Shown here: positions 53,901-64,000 of the stretch, piece by piece
Layout: each line of letters opens with the position of its first letter
Numbering within the stretch: the first letter of the stretch is position 1
Assembly: GCF_021155765.1 (NCBI RefSeq)
Contig: NC_060108.1
Location: forward strand, 27,268,025-27,332,024
Direction: 5' to 3'
Origin: Diprion similis
Lineage: Eukaryota > Arthropoda > Insecta > Hymenoptera > Diprionidae
Length of the DNA: 64,000 bases
Program-made: the position numbers and the translations under genes
Notes under the pieces: model-generated
What the model was told of the DNA's origin: nothing
Databases searched by the model: none
The model's input: the letters and a program-made list of their open reading frames with translations, nothing else

Positions 53901-56900
53901 ACGTCTTTGGAAAGTGTTGGAATTAAATCGTGAAGGCACTATTCCGACGTAATTTTGCGAGAGAAATCGATTAGTCGCAGTCCAAATAGGCTGCGAGCAA
54001 CGCCTGGAAAGTTACAGCCAAAAAACTGCTTATTTTCATCGTCATTTCTCTGCTGTTGATCCTACGCTCTTTTTCATGTGATTTCTGAGTTCCTTGGGGT
54101 CGAATTACTCTAAAGAGGGTCATACCAATCGATTCCGAAACGAAAAATTCTCGGCTCCGAAAATGGAGAAAAAACTAAGGCTAACCCCTTTGGATTTTTG
54201 ACGAAAATTTCGACGTCTTTGAAAAGTGTTGAAAATAAATCGTTAAGGCACTATTCCTACGTAATTTTGCGAGAGAAATCGATTGGTCGCAGTCCCAATA
54301 GGCTGCGAGCAACGCCTGAAAAGTTACAGCCAAAAAACTGCTTATTTTCATCGTCATTTCTCTGCTGTTGATCCTACGCTCTTTTTCATGTGATTTCTAA
54401 GTTCCTTGGGGTCGAATTACTCTGAAGAGGGTCATACCAATCGATTCCGAAACGAAAAATTCTCGGCTCCGAAAATGGAGAAAAAACTAAGGCTAACCCC
54501 TTTGGATTTTTGACGAAAATTTCGACGTCTTTGAAAAGTGTTGAAAATAAATCGTTAAGGCACTATTCCCACGTAATTTTGCGAGAGAAATCGATCGGTC
54601 GCAGTCCCAATAGGCTGCGAGCAACGCCTGAAAAGTTACAGCCAAAAAACTGCTTATTTTCATCGTCATTTCTCTGCTGTTGATCCTACGCTCTTTTTCG
54701 TGTGATTTCTGAGTTCCTTAGGGTCGAATTACTCTGAGGAGGGTCATACCAATCGATTCCGAAACAAAAAATTCTCGGCTCCGAAAATGGAGAAAGAACT
54801 AAGGCTAACCCCTTTGGATTTTTGACGAAAATTTCGACGTCTTCGAAAAGTGTTGGAATTAAATCGTTAAGGCACTATTCCGACGTAATTTTGCGAGAGA
54901 AATCGATTAGTCGCAGTCCAAATAGGCTGCGAGCAACGCCTGAAAAGTTACAGCCAAAAAACTGCTTATTTTCATCGTCATTTCTCTGCTGTTGATCCTA
55001 CGCTCTTTTTCATGTGATTTCTGAGTTCCTTGGGGTCGAATTACTCTAAAGAGGGTCATACCAATCGATTCCGAAACGAAAAATTCTCGGCTCTGAAAAT
55101 GGAGAAAAAACTAAGGCTAACCCCTTTGGATTTTTGACGAAAATTTCGACGTCTTTGAAAAGTGTTGAAAATAAATCGTTAAGGCACTATTCCTACGTAA
55201 TTTTGCGAGAGAAATCGATTGGTCGCAGTCCCAATAGGCTGCGAGCAACGCCTGAAAAGTTACAGCCAAAAAACTGCTTATTTTCATCGTCATTTCTCTG
55301 CTGTTGATCCTACGCTCTTTTTCATGTGATTTCTAAGTTCCTTGGGGTCGAATTACTCTGAAGAGGGTCATACCAATCGATTCCGAAACGAAAAATTCTC
55401 GGCTCCGAAAATGGAGAAAAAACTAAGGCTAACCCCTTTGGATTTTTGACGAAAATTTCGACGTCTTTGAAAAGTGTTGAAATTAAATCGTTGAGGCACT
55501 ATTCCGACGTAATTTTGCGAGAGAAATCGATTGGTCGCGGTCCCAATAGGCTGCGAGCAACGCCTGAAAAGTTACAGCCAAAAAACTGCTTATTTTCATC
55601 GTCATTTCTCTGCTGTTGATCCTACGCTCTTTTTCGTGTGATTTCTGAGTTCCTTAGGGTCGAATTACTCTAAGGAGGGTCATACCAATCGATTCCGAAA
55701 CAAAAAATTCTCGGCTCCGAAAATGGAGAAAGAACTAAGGCTAACCCCTTTGGATTTTTGACGAAAATTTCGACGTCTTTGAAAAGTGTTGGAATTGAAT
55801 CGTTAAGGCACTATTCCGACGTAATTTTGCGAGGGAAATCGATTGGTCGCAGTCCCAATAGGCTGCGAGCAACGCCTGAAAAGTTACAGCCAAAAAACTG
55901 CTTATTTTCATCGTCATTTCTCTGCTGTTGATCCTACGCTCTTTTTCATGTGATTTCTGAGTTCCTTGGGGTCGAATTACTCTAAAGAGGGTCATACCAA
56001 TCGATTCCGAAACGAAAAATTCTCGGCTCCGAAAATGGAGAAAAAACTAAGGCTAACCCCTTTGGATTTTTGACGAAAATTTCGACGTCTTTGATAAGTG
56101 TTAAAATTGAATCGTTAAGGCACTATTCCGACGTAATTTTGCGAGAGAAATCGATTGGTCGCAGTCCCAATAGGCTGCGAGCAACGCCTGAAAAGTTACA
56201 GCCAAAAAACTGCTTATTTTCATCGTCATTTCTCTGCTGTTGATCCTACGCTCTTTTTCATGTGATTTCTGAGTTCCTTGGGGTCAAATTACTCTAAAGA
56301 GGGTCATACCAATCGATTCCGAAACGAAAAATTCTCGGCTCCGAAAATGGAGAAAAAACTAAGGCTAACCCCTTTGGATTTTTGACGAAAATTTCGACGT
56401 CTTTGAAAAGTGTTGGAATTAAATCGTTAAGGCACTATTCCGACGTAATTTTGCGAGAGAAATCGATTAGTCGCAGTCCAAATAGGCTGCGAGCAACGCC
56501 TGAAAAGTTACAGCCAAAAAACTGCTTATTTTCATCGTCATTTCTCTGCTGTTGATCCTACGCTCTTTTTCATGTGATTTCTAAGTTCCTTGGGGTCGAA
56601 TTACTCTGAAGAGGGTCATACCAATCGATTCCGAAACGAAAAATTCTCGGCTCCGAAAATGGAGAAAAAACTAAGGCTAACCCCTTTGGATTTTTGACGA
56701 AAATTTCGACGTCTTTGAAAAGTGTTGGAATTAAATCGTTAAGGCACTATTCCGACGTAATTTTGCGAGAGAAATCGATTAGTCGCAGTCCAAATAGGCT
56801 GCGAGCAACGCCTGAAAAGTTACAGCCAAAAAACTGCTTATTTTCATCGTCATTTCTCTGCTGTTGATCCTACGCTCTTTTTCATGTGATTTCTGAGTTC

Positions 56901-59900
56901 CTTGGGGTCGAATTACTCTAAAGAGGGTCATACCAATCGATTCCGAAACGAAAAATTCTCGGCTCCGAAAATGGAGAAAAAACTAAGGCTAACCCCTTTG
57001 GATTTTTGACGAAAATTTCGACGTCTTTGAAAAGTGTTGGAATTAAATCGTTAAGGCACTATTCCGACGTAATTTTGCGAGAGAAATCGATTAGTCGCAG
57101 TCCAAATAGGCTGCGAGCAACGCCTGGAAAGTTACAGCCAAAAAACTGCTTATTTTCATCGTCATTTCTCTGCTGTTGATCCTACGCTCTTTTTCATGTG
57201 ATTTCTGAGTTCCTTGGGGTCGAATTACTCTAAAGAGGGTCATACCAATCGATTCCGAAACGAAAAATTCTCGGCTCCGAAAATGGAGAAAAAACTAAGG
57301 CTAACCCCTTTGGATTTTTGACGAAAATTTCGACGTCTTTGAAAAATGTTGAAAATAAATCGTTAAGGCACTATTCCTACGTAATTTTGCGAGAGAAATC
57401 GATTGGTCGCAGTCCCAATAGGCTGCGAGCAACGCCTGAAAAGTTACAGCCAAAAAACTGCTTATTTTCATCGTCATTTCTCTGCTGTTGATCCTACGCT
57501 CTTTTTCATGTGATTTCTAAGTTCCTTGGGGTCGAATTACTCTGAAGAGGGTCATACCAATCGATTCCGAAACGAAAAATTCTCGGCTCCGAAAATGGAG
57601 AAAAAACTAAGGCTAACCCCTTTGGATTTTTGACGAAAATTTCGACGTCTTTGAAAAGTGTTGAAAATAAATCGTTAAGGCACTATTCCCACGTAATTTT
57701 GCGAGAGAAATCGATCGGTCGCAGTCCCAATAGGCTGCGAGCAACGCCTGAAAAGTTACAGCCAAAAAACTGCTTATTTTCATCGTCATTTCTCTGCTGT
57801 TGATCCTACGCTCTTTTTCGTGTGATTTCTGAGTTCCTTAGGGTCGAATTACTCTGAGGAGGGTCATACCAATCGATTCCGAAACAAAAAATTCTCGGCT
57901 CCGAAAATGGAGAAAGAACTAAGGCTAACCCCTTTGGATTTTTGACGAAAATTTCGACGTCTTCGAAAAGTGTTGGAATTAAATCGTTAAGGCACTATTC
58001 CGACGTAATTTTGCGAGAGAAATCGATTAGTCGCAGTCCAAATAGGCTGCGAGCAACGCCTGAAAAGTTACAGCCAAAAAACTGCTTATTTTCATCGTCA
58101 TTTCTCTGCTGTTGATCCTACGCTCTTTTTCATGTGATTTCTGAGTTCCTTGGGGTCGAATTACTCTAAAGAGGGTCATACCAATCGATTCCGAAACGAA
58201 AAATTCTCGGCTCCGAAAATGGAGAAAAAACTAAGGCTAACCCCTTTGGATTTTTGACGAAAATTTCGACGTCTTTGAAAAGTGTTGAAAATAAATCGTT
58301 AAGGCACTATTCCTACGTAATTTTGCGAGAGAAATCGATTGGTCGCAGTCCCAATAGGCTGCGAGCAACGCCTGAAAAGTTACAGCCAAAAAACTGCTTA
58401 TTTTCATCGTCATTTCTCTGCTGTTGATCCTACGCTATTTTTCATGTGATTTCTAAGTTCCTTGGGGTCGAATTACTCTGAAGAGGGTCATACCAATCGA
58501 TTCCGAAACGAAAAATTCTCGGCTCCGAAAATGGAGAAAAAACTAAGGCTAACCCCTTTGGATTTTTGACGAAAATTTCGACGTCTTTGAAAAGTGTTGA
58601 AATTAAATCGTTGAGGCACTATTCCGACGTAATTTTGCGAGAGAAATCGATTGGTCGCAGTCCAAATAGGCTGCGAGCAACGACTGAAAAGTTACAGCCA
58701 AAAAACTGCTTATTTTCATCGTCATTTCTCTGCTGTTGATCCTACGCTCTTTTTCATGTGATTTCTGAGTTCCTTGGGGTCGAATTACTCTAAAGAGGGT
58801 CATACCAATCGATTCCGAAACGAAAAATTCTCGGCTCCGGAAATGGAGAAAAAACTAAGGCTCACCTCTTTGGATTTTTGACAAAAATTTCGACGTCTTT
58901 GGAAAGTGTTGAAATTAAATCGTTGAGGCACTATTCCGACGTAATTTTGCGAGAGAAATCGATTGGTCGCGGTCCCAATAGGCTGCGAGCAACGCCTGAA
59001 AAGTTACAGCCAAAAAACTGCTTATTTTCATCGTCATTTCTCTGCTGTTGATCCTACGCTCTTTTTCGTGTGATTTCTGAGTTCCTTGGGGTCAAATTAC
59101 TCTAAAGAGGGTCATACCAATCGATTCCGAAACGAAAAATTCTCGGCTCCGAAAATGGAGAAAAAACTAAGGCTAACCCCTTTGGATTTTTGACGAAAAT
59201 TTCGACGTCTTTGAAAAGTGTTGGAATTAAATCGTTAAGGCACTATTCCGACGTAATTTTGCGAGAGAAATCGATTAGTCGCAGTCCAAATAGGCTGCGA
59301 GCAACGCCTGAAAAGTTACAGCCAAAAAACTGCTTATTTTCATCGTCATTTCTCTGCTGTTGATCCTACGCTCTTTTTCATGTGATTTCTAAGTTCCTTG
59401 GGGTCGAATTACTCTGAAGAGGGTCATACCAATCGATTCCGAAACGAAAAATTCTCGGCTCCGAAAATGGAGAAAAAACTAAGGCTAACCCCTTTGGATT
59501 TTTGACGAAAATTTCGACGTCTTTGAAAAGTGTTGGAATTAAATCGTTAAGGCACTATTCCGACGTAATTTTGCGAGAGAAATCGATTAGTCGCAGTCCA
59601 AATAGGCTGCGAGCAACGCCTGAAAAGTTACAGCCAAAAAACTGCTTATTTTCATCGTCATTTCTCTGCTGTTGATCCTACGCTCTTTTTCATGTGATTT
59701 CTGAGTTCCTTGGGGTCGAATTACTCTAAAGAGGGTCATACCAATCGATTCCGAAACGAAAAATTCTCGGCTCCGAAAATGGAGAAAAAACTAAGGCTAA
59801 CCCCTTTGGATTTTTGACGAAAATTTCGACGTCTTTGAAAAGTGTTGAAAATAAATCGTTAAGGCACTATTCCCACGTAATTTTGCGAGAGAAATCGATC

Positions 59901-62900
59901 GGTCGCAGTCCCAATAGGCTGCGAGCAACGCCTGAAAAGTTACAGCCAAAAAACTGCTTATTTTCATCGTCATTTCTCTGCTGTTGATCCTACGCTCTTT
60001 TTCGTGTGATTTCTGAGTTCCTTAGGGTCGAATTACTCTGAGGAGGGTCATACCAATCGATTCCGAAACAAAAAATTCTCGGCTCCGAAAATGGAGAAAG
60101 AACTAAGGCTAACCCCTTTGGATTTTTGACGAAAATTTCGACGTCTTCGAAAAGTGTTGGAATTAAATCGTTAAGGCACTATTCCGACGTAATTTTGCGA
60201 GAGAAATCGATTAGTCGCAGTCCAAATAGGCTGCGAGCAACGCCTGAAAAGTTACAGCCAAAAAACTGCTTATTTTCATCGTCATTTCTCTGCTGTTGAT
60301 CCTACGCTCTTTTTCATGTGATTTCTGAGTTCCTTGGGGTCGAATTACTCTAAAGAGGGTCATACCAATCGATTCCGAAACGAAAAATTCTCGGCTCTGA
60401 AAATGGAGAAAAAACTAAGGCTAACCCCTTTGGATTTTTGACGAAAATTTCGACGTCTTTGAAAAGTGTTGAAAATAAATCGTTAAGGCACTATTCCTAC
60501 GTAATTTTGCGAGAGAAATCGATTGGTCGCAGTCCCAATAGGCTGCGAGCAACGCCTGAAAAGTTACAGCCAAAAAACTGCTTATTTTCATCGTCATTTC
60601 TCTGCTGTTGATCCTACGCTATTTTTCATGTGATTTCTAAGTTCCTTGGGGTCGAATTACTCTGAAGAGGGTCATACCAATCGATTCCGAAACGAAAAAT
60701 TCTCGGCTCCGAAAATGGAGAAAAAACTAAGGCTAACCCCTTTGGATTTTTGACGAAAATTTCGACGTCTTTGAAAAGTGTTGAAATTAAATCGTTGAGG
60801 CACTATTCCGACGTAATTTTGCGAGAGAAATCGATTGGTCGCAGTCCCAATAGGCTGCGAGCAACGCCTGAAAAGTTACAGCCAAAAAACTGCTTATTTT
60901 CATCGTGATTTCTCTGCTGTTGATCCTACGCTCTTTTTCATGTGATTTCTGAGTTTCTTGGGGTCGAATTACTCTAAGGAGGGTCATACCAATCGATTCC
61001 GAAACGAAAAATTCTCGGCTCCGAAAATGGAGAAAAAACTAAGGCTAACCCCTTTGGATTTTTGACGAAAATTTCGACGTCTTTGAAAAGTGTTGGAATT
61101 AAATCGTTAAGGCACTATTCCGACGTAATTTTGCGAGAGAAATCGATTGGTCGCAGTCTCAATAGGCTGCGAGAACCGCCTGAAAAGTTACAGCCAAAAA
61201 ACTGCTTATTTTCATCGTCATTTCTCTGCTGTTGATCCTACGCTCTTTTTCATGTGATTTCTGAGTTCCTTGGGGTCGAATTACTCTAAAGAGGGTCATA
61301 CCAATCGATTCCGAAACGAAAAATTCTCGGCTCCGGAAATGGAGAAAAAACTAAGGCTAACCTCTTTGGATTTTTGACAAAAATTTCGACGTCTTTGGAA
61401 AGTGTTGAAATTAAATCGTTGAGGCACTATTCCGACGTAATTTTGCGAGAGAAATCGATTGGTCGCGGTCCCAATAGGCTGCGAGCAACGCCTGAAAAGT
61501 TACAGCCAAAAAACTGCTTATTTTCATCGTCATTTCTCTGCTGTTGATCCTACGCTCTTTTTCGTGTGATTTCTGAGTTCCTTAGGGTCGAATTACTCTA
61601 AAGAGGGTCATACCAATCGATTCCGAAACAAAAAATTCTCGGCTCCGAAAATGGAGAAAGAACTAAGGCTAACCCCTTTGGATTTTTGACGAAAATTTCG
61701 ACGTCTCTGAAAAGTGTTGGAAGTAAATCGTTAAGGCACTATTCCGACGTAATTTTGCGAGAGAAATCGATTGGTCGCAGTCCCAATAGGCTGCGAGCAA
61801 CGCCTGGAAAGTTACAGCCAAAAAACTGCTTATTTTCATCGTCATTACTCTGCTGTTGATCCTACGCTCTTTTTCATGTGATTTCTAAGTTCCTTGGGGT
61901 CGAATTACTCTGAAGAGGGTCATACCAATCGATTCCGAAACGAAAAATTCTCGGCTCCGAAAATGGAGAAAAAACTAAGGCTAACCCCTTTGGATTTTTG
62001 ACGAAAATTTCGACGTCTTTGAAAAGTGTTGGAATTAAATCGTTAAGGCACTATTCCGACGTAATTTTGCGAGAGAAATCGATTAGTCGCAGTCCAAATA
62101 GGCTGCGAGCAACGCCTGAAAAGTTACAGCCAAAAAACTGCTTATTTTCATCGTCATTTCTCTGCTGTTGATCCTACGCTCTTTTTCATGTGATTACTAA
62201 GTTCCTTGGGGTCGAATTACTCTGAAGAGGGTCATACCAATCGATTCCGAAACGAAAAATTCTCGGCTCCGAAAATGGAGAAAAAACTAAGGCTAACCCC
62301 TTTGGATTTTTGACGAAAATTTCGACGTCTTTGAAAAGTGTTGGAATTAAATCGTTAAGGCACTATTCCGACGTAATTTTGCGAGAGAAATCGATTAGTC
62401 GCAGTCAGAATAGGCTGCGAGCAACGCCTGAAAAGTTACAGCCAAAAAACTGCTTATTTTCATCGTCATTTCTCTGCTGTTGATCCTACGCTCTTTTTCA
62501 TGTGATTTCTAAGTTCCTTGGGGTCGAATTACTCTAAAGAGGGTCATACCAATCGATTCCGAAACGAAAAATTCTCGGCTCCGAAAATGGAGAAAAAACT
62601 AAGGCTAACCCCTTTGGATTTTTGACGAAAATTTCGACGTCTTTGAAAAGTGTTGGAATTAAATCGTTAAGGCACTATTCCGACGTAATTTTGCGAGAGA
62701 AATCGATTAGTCGCAGTCCAAATAGGCTGCGAGCAACGCCTGGAAAGTTACAGCCAAAAAACTGCTTATTTTCATCGTCATTTCTCTGCTGTTGATCCTA
62801 CGCTCTTTTTCATGTGATTTCTGAGTTCCTTGGGGTCGAATTACTCTAAAGAGGGTCATACCAATCGATTCCGAAACGAAAAATTCTCGGCTCCGAAAAT

Positions 62901-64000
62901 GGAGAAAAAACTAAGGCTAACCCCTTTGGATTTTTGACGAAAATTTCGACGTCTTTGAAAAGTGTTGAAAATAAATCGTTAAGGCACTATTCCTACGTAA
63001 TTTTGCGAGAGAAATCGATTGGTCGCAGTCCCAATAGGCTGCGAGCAACGCCTGAAAAGTTACAGCCAAAAAACTGCTTATTTTCATCGTCATTTCTCTG
63101 CTGTTGATCCTACGCTCTTTTTCATGTGATTTCTAAGTTCCTTGGGGTCGAATTACTCTGAAGAGGGTCATACCAATCGATTCCGAAACGAAAAATTCTC
63201 GGCTCCGAAAATGGAGAAAAAACTAAGGCTAACCCCTTTGGATTTTTGACGAAAATTTCGACGTCTTTGCAAAGTGTTGAAAATAAATCGTTAAGGCACT
63301 ATTCCCACGTAATTTTGCGAGAGAAATCGATCGGTCGCAGTCCCAATAGGCTGCGAGCAACGCCTGAAAAGTTACAGCCAAAAAACTGCTTATTTTCATC
63401 GTCATTTCTCTGCTGTTGATCCTACGCTCTTTTTCGTGTGATTTCTGAGTTCCTTAGGGTCGAATTACTCTGAGGAGGGTCATACCAATCGATTCCGAAA
63501 CAAAAAATTCTCGGCTCCGAAAATGGAGAAAGAACTAAGGCTAACCCCTTTGGATTTTTGACGAAAATTTCGACGTCTTCGAAAAGTGTTGGAATTAAAT
63601 CGTTAAGGCACTATTCCGACGTAATTTTGCGAGAGAAATCGATTAGTCGCAGTCCAAATAGGCTGCGAGCAACGCCTGAAAAGTTACAGCCAAAAAACTG
63701 CTTATTTTCATCGTCATTTCTCTGCTGTTGATCCTACGCTCTTTTTCATGTGATTTCTAAGTTCCTTGGGGTCGAATTACTCTGAAGAGGGTCATACCAA
63801 TCGATTCCGAAACGAAAAATTCTCGGCTCCGAAAATGGAAGAAAAACTAAGGCTAACCCGTTTGGATTTTTGACGAAAATTTCGACGTCTTTGAAAAGTG
63901 TTGAAAATAAATCGTTAAGGCACTATTCCTACGTAATTTTGCGAGAGAAATCGATTGGTCGCAGTCCCAATAGGCTGCGAGCAACGCCTGAAAAGTTACA
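47939..64000. repeat. 312-bp satellite DNA array, about 51 units, continuing past the window
   Basis: The landmark ggctaacc recurs at 48,251 and then every 312 bp (48,563, 48,875, 49,187 and so on) to 63,851. That is 50 consecutive intervals with no length change. The unit at 47,939 is in the same register but more diverged. Monomers differ by only a few substitutions each, by eye mostly 1-4%. Every unit contains aatcgattgg and, about half a unit away, ccaatcgatt. Each unit also has a short hairpin TCGCAG...CTGCGA around a 10-base loop. No unit is open in any frame around its whole length. A 66-codon minus-strand frame appears only in units that read ctgag instead of ctaag at one site, so it is not a gene. 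No other element interrupts the array. A centromeric or other heterochromatic location is likely but inferred. Confidence 0.98.
50123..58546. repeat. Higher-order repeat: 9-monomer block duplicated 5,616 bp apart
   Basis: Units from 50,123 to 52,930 and from 55,739 to 58,546 carry the same private variants in the same order. These include gagggaaatcg in the first unit, gttaaaattgaa with gtcaaattactc in the second, cctggaaag in the fifth, gaaaaatgttgaaaa in the sixth and cgtgtg/ttaggg/ctgaggag in the seventh. The spacing is 18 monomers (18 x 312 = 5,616 bp). A few private changes separate the two copies, so they are not an identical assembly duplicate. Confidence 0.85.

Noticed and set aside
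47995..60987. Repeated 66-84 codon minus-strand open frames in the satellite, starting MTLFRVIRPQ or similar
   Set aside because: They occur only in units lacking a TAG created by the ctaag variant and are broken in most units. No frame stays open through the 312-bp unit although 312 is a multiple of three. They are a by-product of the repeat.
47939..64000. CENP-B box in the satellite unit
   Set aside because: I compared both strands of the unit with the TTCG....A..CGGG pattern and found no match.
47939..64000. CRISPR-like or protein-coding tandem repeat array
   Set aside because: Units abut without unique spacers and none of the frames is open through the unit. It is satellite DNA.

Overview
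The window reads as nuclear DNA of an insect, most likely a hymenopteran. It is intron-rich and AT-rich between genes, has insect-type short introns, and carries flightin, a protein restricted to insects and close arthropod relatives. Hymenoptera is an inference from the style of the proteins and was not tested. Only about 3% of the window is recognisable protein-coding sequence.

Left part (1-23,800, plus strand): two neuronal calcium sensor (NCS) EF-hand genes lie head to tail. The first is present only as its last two coding exons (6,773-6,901 and 11,676-11,852); its upstream exons are not visible in the first 6.7 kb. The second is a complete neurocalcin (Nca) of 190 residues in four coding exons (20,768-23,217). 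Both genes share a phase-0 intron at the same codon before their last exon, as expected for tandem duplicates. Nca intron 3 contains a long imperfect inverted repeat with coding-like arms.

Middle part (23,800-46,900): a long AT-rich stretch without genes, then two muscle genes on the minus strand. Flightin (30,525-31,110) is complete in two coding exons. A second myofibril-type gene (35,945-41,042), which I read as myofilin-like, has one shared first coding exon and two alternative, paralogous C-terminal modules. Both modules are entered in the same phase and both end in the residues VSF. Flightin and myofilin are both known insect thick-filament proteins, so the region may be a small flight-muscle gene neighbourhood. 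About 6 kb upstream of this gene holds nothing I can name.

Right part (46,970-64,000): degraded satellite pieces, one of them split by a roughly 430-bp insertion, pass into a tandem array with a unit of exactly 312 bp. The register does not shift over about 51 units to the window edge. Monomer variants recur in a fixed order, forming higher-order repeats of 7-11 monomers and block copies 5,616 bp apart. The array continues past the window.

The two most unusual items are the exact-length satellite with its higher-order structure and the hairpin-forming inverted repeat in Nca intron 3.
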